Source: Cyanoderma ruficeps
Taxonomy: Eukaryota; Chordata; Aves; Passeriformes; Timaliidae
DNA: 64,000 nt
Direction: 5' to 3'
Assembly (NCBI GenBank): GCA_008694505.1
Contig: VZDJ01000594.1
Span: 5,486,086-5,550,085, forward strand
Both the position numbers and the translations under genes were made by a program. The notes under the pieces were generated by a model. The model saw nothing but the letters and a program-made list of their open reading frames with translations, had not been told where the DNA came from and did no database searches. How positions within the stretch are numbered: the stretch's first letter is position 1; each line of letters starts with the position of its first letter. Positions 24,424 to 39,400 of this stretch are shown piece by piece.

Positions 24424-27400
24424 CTTTAAAGAAACACATTTATTTACAGTCACACAGCAATATTGAATGGTTGTTATGAAGCCAACATAAGCACCAAGTA
24501 TTCAGCTGCTTGAACTTTAGCCATTAAAATCATGCAAAGACTCCTTAAGTATATGAAGTGTGCTCAAGGTTGCACAGTTTTCATTGCATGTGCTGGGTAC
24601 ATACATTATCATAGATGCATTAAGGGAAAAGAAACTGCGACAAACACTAGGAAACTTCTTTTAAAAGGTGTCACATCTTTTCCTTTTCTGAGAATTACAT
24701 AGGTTAGTAAATGGATTGGGAACTACTGCTATTAAGAAATTAATACACCTGAATACAAAATCAGGTGGAAATAAACAGAGTGTGAGTATTGTGGCTTATA
24801 AAAGAGAACTGGATATTGGAAAGGCAAAAGGGACAGGATTTAGTTTGTGACTGCCCTACCTCTGAATTCGATGTTTTCTACAAATAAAGGCAAAAATTCT
24901 TCTGATTCCCACCATCACTGGATCCCAGTTGTTATAGTGACACAAGAGAGTTGCAATGAAAAATGAAAAAAATACAGGTACTGCTCCTGCAAAAAATAAC
25001 CAGGAAAACTGCACCTGGAATTGAAACACAAACATCATTCACTAGATAGTTTAAAAAAGAATTGACATGCTGTGTATTTGGATTGATTGTTATTGTAAGT
25101 TTGAGATGCAGTTTGAGTTATTTTAAACAGTGTGAGTTATTTGCTACAATTTCTATAGTTATTGCTTCTTCTAAGAACTGCAAAACCTGTTCCCACTGAT
25201 CCATTCTTTACAAAGGAACATTCTGTTTGCACTGGGAGCTGAATGAAGACTGCTATTTTCAAATAGTCTCGGGTTTGGGTTTTTAATTGTGCCTCTGGTG
25301 CCAAGCAGAAAATCTCCTGAACATTCCATGGGGTGGAAAGTGATGATCTTTAAAGTCCCTTCCAACCCAAACCATTCCATGGTTCTGTGACTCCAAACCA
25401 AGGGCAGGACAGGAAGAGCCTGGGACCTGCCTTGCAGGATGACAGAGCCATGAGCCCCCCCATGTGGAGAAAACGTCCAAAACTGAAGACTTTGGAGAAA
25501 ACAGATTCACCTTTGGTTCCTGGCACTGATGATCCTCCTCAAAGATCTCATCAACTGCAATTGTTAAGCCCAAGATTTCCTAACTGATTTCTAATGAAAT
25601 TCAGAACAACTAAGTTGCCAAAAGGAATTAATCAATAGAAACAGTAATTTCCTAAGATTCATATTTATGTTAGAAAATTACAGAAAAATAAATATCCAGA
25701 AAGATAGTAATTATGAATATTGTATAATTACCATGCCATTTGACAGTCACATGAAGGCTGCATGTATTGATATTTTAATCTTTACATTACACGGTGTGAT
25801 TCTTGAGGATCCCTGTGCAGGGCCAGGATTTGGACTCGGTGATCCTGGCTGGTTCCCTTCCAGCTCAGCACATTCTATGATTCCATGATTATTAGCCATG
25901 CCAGTGACATCTTATGCAGGTTTAAGTAAAAACAAGGGTGACCAGTGGCACTAACAGGGCAGCTTGAAGCTCAAATTTCTGTCAGGTCATCTGAGATGGG
26001 GACACCTGAGCAAGCACAGGGCTTGGCTTAGGATATTCTGATGTCTGTGTGACAGTAACAGACTTGCACAAATACACCTGTGCAAAAAACCTCAAAGTCT
26101 GCAGCACTTGGCCTTTAATCAGGGTCTCTCACTTGTGCTTCTAATACTAGAAATTTGTTTTCTAAAATGCAAGGCAGAAAGGATTTACTTCCCACAAGGT
26201 GAGTTAAAAAGGTCATTTGCCCTTTTGTTACCAATGTCAGGTGAAAGTCATCCACCAGAGCTTTGGAGATGTCTCTGCTATTTGAAATGCCTCCATGTTG
26301 CATTAGTACATGAAGAATAAATTAATTTTACAAGCTGTGAACTCTGTGTTTGTTCAGAATAAACAGCCTAGAGATTAAACTGTTTACTGGGAATTAGAAA
26401 AGCATAGTCCATTTTTCAGTGCATCCCAAAAGAAAGTTTAGATGAATCACATCAGAAGACAACCTAAAATTTTCATATATTGATATATTAACTATATATA
26501 CACCTCTACGAATGTATTTGCACATGCACACACATCTGTGTCTATCTAAAATGTGTACTGACACACAAACCTACATATAAAATTCTTATTTTTTACTACC
26601 AACATTTGCTCTCATATAAACCTAACTTGACCTCATGAAAGTGAATTTTGGGGGAGGAGTCTACAGATATTTTATTCCTTGTTTCCTTTACAGTAATGAC
26701 GAGTTATTTACCATCCCACAACAATTTATGTCTCAAGTGTGTATTGCAGATGCTTTAAGTGCAACACAAATACATTTGTGTTACCAACAAATGTTTTATT
26801 ATTGTTGGAATCACTGCAATGTTTGCTTTACTTCCATGCTAGAATATGCAGGTGAGACTAACACAGAACATGCTGCCTATCACGTGTTCATTACAAAAGT
26901 ATTTCTTCAGGGTCTAACTCTTTTTGATTTTTTTTATATTTATCCTTTTATTTTTCTGACTTATTTCCCAAGATCCACACTGACATGAAGTAAAAGCAAA
27001 ATAGCAAGTTGAGTTTGGGGTCTTTTACTCCATTTTCACATGCATAAAGTTTCAGAAGTCTGAAGGTGCTCATTACAAGCTACACTTTGCTTGCAAAAAC
27101 ATTGAACAGCAAAGCCTCTTTTAGGCTGGAAACATTCCAAGTGCAAAACTTGACTAATTTTTTGTACCAAAAAACAAGTACAAGCCTAAAGGAATTTAAT
27201 TGGAAGAAATTCTGTCAACAATGATCAAAATTTAGTAGTACCTTACCTTTTGCATGCACATGTCAGCTATTATGGACAGAGGTATTGTAAGGCTCAGGGC
27301 AAGTGTGCCTATCAGTGATGAGGTAAGAAAGCAGCCCCTAAAAGACAAGAAAATAATAACAATTATACAATTTAATGACAATAAATAATAATTATAATGA

Positions 27401-30400
27401 TGAGGTCTTACTTTGAAGTTAAAACAAAAGTAATACCAAAGTAATACATCAAGTGAGGGAGACATTTGATGAACTGTTAGTTACTGTTTAATAATCAAAA
27501 ATTAACTCACACCACCACAGTCCCTCATAAATCTGTGAAAGTGCATAGAATTCTTAATTAGGCAATGATGTCTTCTGGGCTGAGGTTTCATTCCCATACC
27601 AATTTTCTGAGATTATGGAAATTTCCCTATTTCACATGTAGTAACTTCATCTAGAAAAACCTGTGTTTTGTTTCCATACCATGATTCTCTACAGCATAAG
27701 AGACTGCTTCTGAATTACAACCAACCTGTCCACAGAAAACTGTCAATGAATAAATGGTAGAGAATCCAATAAAAATTTATCAGCAGGTTTAAAAAAAAAA
27801 AAAAAAAGAACAGTCACATCTAGCCCTACATTATTTAGTTGGTAATATGTGGTTGGGTGGAGTAAACAAGTAGGTTAAATGATATTATTTATTTCCTAAA
27901 AAAGTAAATAAGACTATACTAGTGGCACACTGGACTGGTAAAGAATGATATCAGCACAAACTCTGTAATTAGTCCCAATCCAAAAGTCTAGGGAAAAGGA
28001 ACTGGAAGTAAAACTAGCTCCCTAATTGACTGGAATATCATTCTGAGTAATTAAACAAATATCAGGTATGTAAAAAATTCTGTGCACACCCACATACTGA
28101 ACCCTACACTACTACTTGATTTTGGGACAAGAGACAACGCTTGAGATCTGGGGGGTTTATGTGTTTGTTATTTTGCCTAAATTAAAATTACACTGAACCT
28201 GACACTGATACTAAACTGCAGTGTAATCTTACAGATCAGATATAATCACAAAAATATTGTATCAACAACAAGTTCAACTGCAAAGGAACATATGCTACAA
28301 TTCATTTATACCTAGGTCTGGTGTAAAAGTTTGCCAATAAACAAAAAATTATTTAAAATTCATACATAACTTTAAACTTGAAAAAACAAACAAAAATCCA
28401 CCCACCCCCTAAAAAACTAAAAGGTTTTTGTGGAACTCCATCTACTCCACCCTGATCTTTTGTTGCAGTATTGTCACAGAACTGTTACAACAGAATTCAT
28501 ACTCTCCTTTGCTACTGCAACTCTGTAGCACAGAGTCCCTTTGTCTCCAAATGTTAATTCTGGAATAAACTAAGCACACAGTATTTTAATTATTGCAATT
28601 CCTACAATTTAATTACTACTTCTGAAAGTTAGCTGTTGTCTTAACAGGGCATTGTGGCAATGCTAAAACTGCACACATGGACAGAAAAGGAAAAGGGCAC
28701 AAATCCCAACCTAGACAATTTTACATCTCAACATCTAAGACCATAGGAAAGATAATTCATGTGAAATGTATTCAACATATGGAGTACATACCACAGCCAG
28801 AGGAACTCTGACAAAACTGTTCCAATAAGGCCATTTATGACAATGCACATCCATATCAGTTTATTGGGAAACTCAAATGCTTCAAACCCAGTATAGTGAA
28901 GCAGGAAGAACCCTGGCCACAGCAGCAACAGATTAAAAAGTCCTACAAAACCTGAATATAAAAACAGTATTAAGTAAATCACAATGAATATATTCTTCAA
29001 CATAACCAAAATCTCAGCTAAAACCTACTATTTTGACAATATGCATATAGAAAAGCAACCATGAAACAATATTTTAAATCTTTCAAAGGAAACGAATGTA
29101 AGAAATTTAACCTGAAATTCACAAACTAAATTTGCATCAGATATTTACAGCTTTGAAATTGAAAAGAAAATAAAAATTAGAAATCTCATTAAGTCAGTGG
29201 GGCTGTCTGTATACCTGTTAAGGCTCTAAACAAGGAACAGTTCACACAACCAGTCTCTAAAGGATTTATAACCATGGGACTAAGAGGCTTTCTCTACTTC
29301 CCTGGCTTTTCTAAGCCCTTTTACCACTCAGACACAGTTCAGTGCCTGAAAGTAAATCATTTAATCACACATTGAATTAAAAGCTTCAACAGAGTTACTT
29401 TTGGTCTTACCAAAGAACATTGGTATGTCAAGTTTATCTTCTCTATCCACTTTCCTTTTTATCATGACTATGTAGACAGCATACAGCATTGCTCCTACAA
29501 GAGACCAAAGGGAACCTGGAAAAATGGAAAAAAATCATCCCTTGAGAAATGCCAAACATGTTATGCACAGTAGGATCAACTCTCCTAAACCTCTGTTGAC
29601 TACAGAATCCATTACTAAATGAAAAACATGGGAAAATGGAGAAAGCTCTAAAATGTAAATACTTTCCCAATATACCCATAAGGCGTAAAATTATCATAAA
29701 TGTCAAGTTTTAGAAGTTGAAACTAAAAAACCAGATTGTGAAATGTTACATGACTAAGAGATATAGAGCTTGCTATATGACTACTTAGTACTGTCAGAAG
29801 ATGGTACTGATCACTGCATATTCCAGGATTAAAACCCATAGGTAAATACCTATTGTATCTTTTCCAGCAGATTTTTCAGATCCAGAAAGGTTCACAAGTA
29901 CCACACCACCAATGCTAGCAAAAAAAAAAAGAAATGCAAAATGTTGCTTGAACTCGGGAATTTCTTTACAAAATCAGATAAAAAGAAGAGAAAAACAAAT
30001 ATACAATTCTATCTTTATAAAGGCATTTTTAGTTAACCAAAACCCACTTCTGGAAAGTCAAAAGGAGCTCTCAACTGCTAAGGTGTGATCCCAAGTTAAA
30101 ATCAACCAACCCCACTTTTAACTTCCCTGAACAACACATCAGGCATTTAATGAGCGAGGCTGACAACACTGAATGTCAAACCTCTTCCTTTTTCACCATT
30201 TATACAAAAATAAACAAACCACAAATTAACAACAAGAAAACAAGTTGATCTATTTCCAAAAGAAATTAATCTAGTTTCCTACAGGAGAATGAGATTTGGA
30301 AATGGTTCATGATATGAAGCATTTACGGACAGTTAATTCACTTGCTCGATTCATCTGTGAAATAAGGATTTCTAAAAAGTGATGGGTATAATTTATTGTC

Positions 30401-33400
30401 ACAGATACCACAGGTACAGTTGTACTCTCACTGCACCAGGGAGTTTTGGAGCAAATGTTCCCTCCCATTATCTTACCTTAAAATAACAGCTAATAATTTG
30501 GACAGGGTAAACCGATCTCCACTGTTACTGGGAAAGACTGCAGCTAAGATTAATGTAAAAAGCCCTGCAAGAGAAATTCAGAGGAGTTTATACAATCAAG
30601 TTTTGCCAGTATTTTGCTCAGAAAGCTACACAGCTTCCCAGCTATTACACTCCAAATATATTTCTTCAATATACAGATGGAACTGCAGAAGTACAAACAC
30701 AAAAAGCAGGGCAATCATGAAGGTACCCTAAAAAACCTCTGCAAATACAACATGAATTTTCTAAACACACATATTCAATGCCTTTAGGTCAAATCCACAG
30801 GTAAGACCATTACACAAATCCATTGTAACAAGAGATTTTTATGTTATAAACAGTGTTATAATGCACATCTGGTGGTGTGAATAAAACTTACCAGAGGTTG
30901 ATGACAAGATATTAACTATGGCAACTTGGGTATCTGACAGAGCTTCTTGGTATGAGAAATTTGCCAAGAACCACTGGGGCAAAAGAAAAATATTGTTTGT
31001 TATTATATGGGTAGCAACAACAGAGCTTAAGATTCTCAGTGAAATAAAATCCTACTTTAAGAAGAAAACCCAAGTATTTAATCAAAAATAAAATCAGAAC
31101 TATATTTTTGGCTTAAAGACACTTTTACCTTCTATTAAAGTGGGAGGCACATTAAAAGACAGCAGCAAACTTAGAATTGGCTCAAACCAACCACATTCGA
31201 GTACGTATTTAATTACGAAATAACGTACTTCAGAACTTAAAAAGAATTAAAATGACATTATAATAGCTAGTCTGTAGTAACTAAAGGTACTTTTAACTTG
31301 TTTCAAAGTGCTTCAAGATAACTGCACAAGGGCTGCAAAGAAATTTCAGTAATGCATGTGACATTAGTCAGCCTAATGAGTTTTTTTAGAGTACTTAAAA
31401 CCACCACACATCTCCACTGTTAAAAACAAGCATCTCTTACATTCAGTGCCTAAAAAATATTTAATTTCTCCATAAAGGAATAAAATGGCAAGTGTTTTCT
31501 CCCTTCTTGATTGAGATCTCATTAATAAGATCTCAGATATATCCTAGGGGAAGTAACCACTCTCCGGTCTCCTGTAGAAATATTCATAAAGTCCAGGAAG
31601 AAATACATGTACATGCCAGTAACATGCATGAACAGAGAAAACAAGATTTGTTTTGGACATGAGGACACTACCCCAGAAAAAATTACACCATTATTTTCTG
31701 GTACATGCATCAGTGGTATTATTATTGTTGATGATACTAATAATAACAATTAAAGAGCTCTACTTCCTAGGGAAAAGTTGTGATGAGTCCACATTGCAGA
31801 GAATTTATTTGGCAGCATCAGTGAAGGTGCTTCTAGAAAAGGTACCACTGGTCTGCCCTCTACATTTTTCTGTCTCAAAAATCCTGCCACTGGAATCTCT
31901 CTCTCCCCCCAGAACTGAGGCATGATGCAGCAGCAGCATCTACCAGCAGATTCTTAATTAAATCTTGCACATCCATGTCCAGCACAAAGGAAGGTTTACT
32001 TCTTATGGTACATTTATAAAATAAAGTTTAAAGAATACAAGTCATCTCAATCCTTACTCATTATTATTATTACACGAGTTTTAAACACATCTTTACTTAA
32101 GCTTTCTGAAAGAATGGAGCACATACCACAAAGCAAAAGAAAAAGCTGATTTTTGCTACTTGACTTGCAGTGAGTTTTCCCACAGTCTTTAAGATTGATT
32201 CCTGCTCCTTTACGGTTGGATAGGACATGCGGGACAGCTTCGCCTCCAAAGCGTGGCTGGACGGGAGCTGCCGGATCTCCATGATGTTACTGAACCTCAC
32301 ACGAGGCTTTTTGGGTGCTGGACAGCAGGAAAAAAAAAAAAAGGAAAACAAAAAAAAAGAAAANAAAAGAGGAAAAAAAGAAAAAAGATTAATATCGTTA
32401 TTAAACTTTTTGAGCCAACACAATATGCAAATAAATCTGTGATGTGACACGCCATTGATTATAATACAGCAGAAATAAAAGGTTCTTTTCCCAACAGAAG
32501 ACATGCCATCATGATTTATTAAACTGATATTTTGCTATTTAGGAGGCTACTAATAAGACAAAGCACAATGAATTGCTGTTTTCAATCAGTAAGTTGTCCA
32601 CCCACAAAAACCTCACTGAAAAGCACCACCCCTGCTCCATGTCAAAAATATCAACAGAAGGTAACAACACATTTTTAGAAAGAAAATATCCCATCTTGAA
32701 AAACATTATGTGTATAAGATTTTATTAAACTGTCTAATAGCCAAAGAGCCAAAACCTGCACATAATTCTACCTAACTGCAAGGACAATGCTTCATTCAGA
32801 AGGTTACAGTCCAACATACCTCAAAGCTTAGCAGAGACCATAAAGTCACCTGCCCTTTGGAAATCCACTCTCTAATTAATCTTGCAAATTAAGATCAGCT
32901 TTTATTTAGAAGATTATTTTAGTATTATTAGCTTCCACCATAAAGAAAACATTACACTAAAAACTACAGGCAAATATTAGCCTAAATCAATGTGAAACAA
33001 TACCTAATTCCCTAAAAAAAAAGAGTAAAGGAAAAGCTGCAGTTGGGACAATTCTGAAGTGATTGGTGCATGCTGCCACAGGAAGCAGAGCTTACCAAAG
33101 TGGTTCCTAAGGTGTGCCATGAAGAGCCTGAGAGAGCTTCCCTTTGATCAGCAGGGACTCTTTTGCTGAGGAGTGGCTAACTGGATATTTTGAAGGCAAC
33201 CTGTCTACAATTGTCTGGGACAGTCAGGCCTGTTTCAGGTACTATCACAAGATAGTGAGGCTTAAATAAAACCAGAATGCACATAGACTGTGAAAATTCT
33301 TACTTTGACTGCTTTGCTCCTGCTCTAAAAAGGGCAATAGCTTGTTTTTCCAGAGGCTGACTCACTGCTGCTGGTCTTACAAGCCCAGAAGGAAAGAATC

Positions 33401-36400
33401 ACAAGTACTGAACCCAGTTGGTCCCTTGAGATAAACATAGGCTGCATCTGTAGTGACCAAGAGAGGTAAACTGAACGACAGGCCTATGTTTTCTCTACCT
33501 GAAAGTAAATATATGAGACTGCAATTCATGCAATAAGAGATTTCAGAAAGGAGAAAGAAGGAAAAAAAAGCAGGGGTGGAAGGGGAACCAAGTCCTGCAA
33601 CATGATAGCAGTTATACTAAACAAAGAGCAAAGTAACTCCTTCACCAAAGAACTAACATTACAGCATTCCAAAAGTCTTTACTCACTTTTCTCTGCATCA
33701 CTACTATTACTGCCATTTTTTTCAGTTGGCAAATCATGAAACTTTACAGGAACATATAAAGGTTCACTCTGCAATGAATGAGTATAAGTAAAAATACAGT
33801 TAAGCAGGATATTTAAATTATAACCACTAGAATTTATTTAGCGAATTAGAAAACTAAATAAAGAAAAGCTTGGTGAATAGTAAGAGAATCAGACTTGAAG
33901 TGAGTCTGCACACAGTGGATAAACTTATCAAAATTCAGGTATGCCATATACTGTATGTTACACATATTGGTAAAACACAGTACTAAAAGAGAGCTGTGCT
34001 CTTTTGTGTGTATCCTCATGAGCACAAAACTTATGGCCAGAAAAGTCACTGATTTAAAATTACAAAGTAAGTCATCAACATCACAGATATTTCATTAGCG
34101 AGAGCTTCTCTCCAAATTATAAAATAGAAACATGAAATACAGAATGTATGTACAAAAATTCATGTACTCATTTTGTTCCCATGATCCTAAAACTCCCCAT
34201 TTTCTTCCCTAGCCCTAAACATCAAAAAACTTTAGGAAAGATCTACAATACATAAGGCACTTAGAAGTATTTCAAGCAATTAAAACTTCTGCTAACAATA
34301 CAAGTTTTAAACTACTTCTTTAGATTAAATTAATAAACTGTAAATTAGTAGAAGTGAAGCCATGAAAAAGATCTAGTAGTTGGATTTTCATTAGGATTGT
34401 TTAGGATGAGAATTTTGGTGTTTAAATTAATGCAAAATTGCCCAAGTCTCTAGAGTCACATGATATTAATGAATTGAGAAGGCCAAGAAAATTTTATTCT
34501 TAAATACAGACAGATAAAGTTGAAAATCCCTGAAAAATTAAATGAAAAATACATCTGAAAAAATGTCACTTCAAGTAATTCTGTATAAAACATCCATACA
34601 GCAATTTGCAATACTCAATTGCTTCCCCCGCTCTATTAGAGATGGTACTGAGCTGAATATGTAAGTTTCCTCTGTAAGAGATAATATTTCTTTGACAAAC
34701 CACTACAGAAGCATTCCAATAAGTGCTTTATTGAGCTGAGAACCCATATTTGTTATAGTAAGCAATACCATAATTTGCAGTACTTTTTAGTAACATGTAA
34801 GTATGTAAGTTACCAATTCCCCTTGACTAAACCTATTACACTCAAAACTCCCACATTTTACAAACAGTAAATCAAGACAGTTGTGCCATGTTATTGTAAA
34901 GCACCAACCTTCATAAATTAAGGCACTTACCAGAGAACTGTTCACAGTGGTATCTGTTGTACAAGCAGCAAAATAACCTTCAGCATCTGCAAACTAATTA
35001 CAGAAAAATTAATGTAATAAACTACCAAGGCAAAGTAACTGAAATTTTTGAAGAGTAAGGTTTTTTATTACTTTTTCCATAATTCTGTCAAAATTCCCTC
35101 TCTCCTCTCAACCCTCCTCCCCAATACCAAGAGGGCTTAAAAGTTCAGTAGATAATTTCAGTACCTCCAAGTTCAGTAAATAATTTCAGTACTTCCTTGC
35201 ACCTCTTGAAGAACCCCACTGAATTCAACTACCCAGGTATGAATGCAGGATGAGGCTCTTAGATACAGAAAACCTGCAAAATTCAGCCTTAGGGACACAA
35301 TCCCCACTGAACGATTTGCATCTATGTACAACAAGCTGCTTCTTTCTTCATTTCATTGAGGCAAAGTTCCTTTCTCTCCTCCTTTCTGTACCTTACCAAA
35401 CTCACTTTCCCTGACCAGCAGCTTGCTCTTCTACCATGATGGTAGCAAACCTACTAAACAAAGCCTCTTCCACATTAGAGAACTTGAAAGTAAGGTGTGA
35501 GTGTTTATCCAAGCAATCATTGAAATAAAACCATATATATGGATGTCTTTTCCAGATTAATAAACACGAGACACTTTAAAGGCACTTGCAATAATTACAG
35601 AGTTGAATATTTAACTACACCCCTGGAGGGGGAAGAAATTTTCTAGGAGCACATTACAGTCTTGTCTGCCCTGTTCTTTTGAAAAGGAAAAAATAATTTG
35701 GAGCAGCAGTGTCATGAGTACCACACACAACATGTGACAGACTGAGCACTCTTCTCATTGCATTCCAGTTCATATTTCATTACTGTCAGCAAAGAAACTA
35801 AGTTCTGTTTATTCCCAAATTATCTTATGAAGATTTTGAACAAGATCAAGTCTAACACATGCCATATTACACACAAACACTTGGTATTAAAGACTGATCT
35901 AGCAAAAACTGTATCAAGCTATCAGCCAACTTTAAACACTCTATATGTTTAACTCAAGAATTTTAAAAAAAGAACTTTTAGCTGTGCTCTGTGTTCTGTC
36001 TTTTCTTTAAAAAAAAATCAGATAAAAGTCATTTAACACTTTAAATATGTTATGCCTACAATTGTCACTATCAGTGAAGACTAACATATCCAGAAAATCT
36101 TAAGTCAGTTTCTTTCACACAAGCTACTTTCTATAAAGATATGTTGATTAACAGCATGTTCTTGGATCACATTTTCTGGTTTTTTTAATGTGAGATTAGT
36201 ATCAGGCCAAATGCCTTACTCCTTCCTGAGTGCTGCTGTTCAGCATTTTGAACCACTGGCACGAACAACTGCTCTTCCCAGCATCTTCTGGAAAAAAACC
36301 CCAGTATTTCTGTCATATAACAACAATTTTAGTTTCTAGCACAAACTATGCCTAACTCTGGAATGGACATCAGAAGGTCACTCATGCATAAAAGCTATAA

Positions 36401-39400
36401 AAAAACAATATTAACAATAACAACATAATTTTACCAGCCTTACTAAATGTAACTTTAAACCCCTCAAAACAGCTGGCAAAACGGTTCATAGTGGTGCCAG
36501 AGACAGAAAGAGTCAGTGCTAAAAACCAACTGCACAGCTCATCTTCTGATTCCTTTGGTTACAGATGTTGGGGGAGTTAAAGGGAACCAAAAGCCAACAC
36601 GGAGTTTCATAAGCTCTTGTTAAGAGGAATTATCCCCTGCAATTGCCCAGGATATAAAACCAGGCTGCAGGGACCAACAGTCTGGCTCAGCAGAGCATTT
36701 CCTACATCTCACATTGCTTTTTCTTGCCTCTCATCCTCTCACATGACAACTGTCACGGCTGCCATGGCTTCCTGTGGCATGATTCAGTTTATACCTCAAA
36801 TATGTAACCTTTGCTCTTCTCTAGTCTCTATTTTAAGGTGTTTTTTTTTCTGTACAAACTTAGACAAATATCACAACACCAACAGAGTTATAATACTTAC
36901 AAAAGCTGCGTGCCTTCCACGAAACCCACGGGTACACTGTTGCCTCCATGGCTTCCAAACAATAAATCCCAAGAGGTATAGAACAAACATGGATGTTTTT
37001 GCAAATGTACTGAAAAAGGGTTTGTTGTACCTTGTAAAAACATACTGTGGAAAGAAAATAATTGCAGTATCCAAAATTACCAAATAGGTAAGAATTCACA
37101 AAATGAATGATCAGGTGTAAATACACATCCAGAACAGTCTGGTTCCCAAAGTAACAGAATTGTGGGTATTGGCATGGATGACCAAAGGAACAAAGTGGCC
37201 CTATCTGTTCTGGGGGAACCCTCTCCCAAACCACCTCCAATGCCAACAAAAAGGAGCCTTTTTGTAAAAAACAATGCCACAGAAGGAAAACTACTTATTA
37301 CTTGTATTTCACCAACAAATTTATATGCTACTGAACTCAAATAGCACTGAAAATACATTTACATACAAATATTTTCTAAATCGAAGACCACCTTTATAAG
37401 CAGTAACACATTAATCATAAATTAGAGAAGATTACTTTGGCTAAACAACATTTCAGTATCAAGAGTGATTCCACCAGCTCATTCCAATAAATGTTTTATT
37501 AATATCACATGATAAGCACAAACATTTGTATATGCTTAGTTTCAAAACTGATATAGAACATAACTTACTGACAGTTCAGAAAACTGAATTTAGGAATTTA
37601 TTAAAAAACTCAATTTCTATTACTAAAGCTCTGTTTTAGGTCGTAAAGCTTAACATGAAATAAATACCACAACAGTTTCAAGATGGTTAATGTATGAACT
37701 AGATGAAATTACAGGGTTTAAACTCCATGACCTGAGTCCTCTCATCCTGGACTTCTGGATGCTCTGAACTACAATTCACCACATCCCTCAGCCTGCCATG
37801 ATACAGCTCGTTCACTAATTTTTGGGAACCATATGGGCATTACTTTAATCAACACGGCAATAACAAAATGCACTCCCTGATTACAGTACACAGTTATGAG
37901 TTTATGCTGATTAATTTTTAAGTCTTAATTTTGAGACCTTCTGTCTCAAAAGAAACAGGCACAGAGTAGAACTTTGGTGTAAGTTTTAGTGGATTCAAGC
38001 TGGTGAAACACTGAGTGTTTGATAACCACGTTTTGCTGCATCCTTCTCATTTATTTTCCCTTTAAAATGCGTGGAACAAGACTTACAGAAGTGAGTTCTG
38101 AAGAGGCCACCCAGATCACATCAACAAGGAGGAGAATGACAATTCCTAGAGCCATTCTCCTGCGCTGAGCAGATGAACTGCTCTGGGAGCTCATCCGGTT
38201 CATGATAAAAACCCACACCATTTGGAACCTGGGCAAGAGGGACACAGAGATAAAACACAAAGGGTTACAGGGACACACAGAAAAATAAACACTGGGGGCA
38301 ACTGTGTCATATGTATGAACAGGAGCTAATATGCAAGGACACACAGGGCTGTGTTGTTAAAAAGCAGATCTGGCAGGAAATTTTCAGAGATATTATGGAC
38401 AATTAAAAAGTAAATCTTGACTTTGCAAAACTTTATCAACTGCTTTAGCAATGAAGTAAGCAAAAAGTGGCTAAAACACAATGCCTTCTTGAAATTTACA
38501 CTACGAGTTCTGCAAAATTTGAAACCACTATATTTTGCTAAGTTCAGATACCTGACAGTATAAATTAGATTGATGTGTTGTGACAAATGTCAGAAAGGTG
38601 TTTAAACTTAGAGGCATGCAACAAATATTTCAGAAGACACAGGAAAATGTTTGGGTAAATTATAAACCCTTACAACAAGAGGTGATTCAAGAAAAAAAGG
38701 AATAATTATATCATAAACTTAAAAAAAAGTAAACTACTCATGCAGTTGAATTGAAAAATATTATATGGCTTTTTGGTAATTTATGAAATATAGGCATGAA
38801 CCAATTCTATCAAAAATTTATCAAAAATCCATTAGTGCCACTACAAGGGAATTCAGATTTGTGACACAGCTTTACAGCTGCCCACTGGATGGCCTAAATT
38901 TAATGGAAGGCCTAAATTTAGGAAAACTTCCAATTATATTACTAAAAAGCTTCAAATACAAGTGACAGAGACTGATGACTCATTCTTGTACTAGAATCCT
39001 TTACAAACTCTCTGAAAAAATGAATGTCAGTCAGACACATATGTGCTATTTCTATGGTTAACATTCACTTATTTATGTACATATTTTAAGAACCAATTTA
39101 TTATGAATTCATTAACTACAGATGGCATAGGATACCATAAACACCATCTCTGAGAGAACTGCTCAAGGAACTGCAACCAAAGCCATTTTTTGAGAGCAGC
39201 TTCTGACTTTCACAGTAAATAGAGGTCATCTGCTTTGTTAATATGGTTTGATAAATTTAAATTGAACTTAGCTTTTTCCACATGTGTCAACATACAAACA
39301 GTTGCTTTCTTTCCATTATTTACAAATTATTTATGGAAGGGACAGTGTAACAATGTCCTCAGTGAGTGAGGAAGGTAAATTACTTTTTTCCAGAGTAGCC

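Noticed and set aside
36617..37087. Plus-strand open frame of 156 codons
   Set aside because: It is an antisense shadow of SLC35F5 exon 4.
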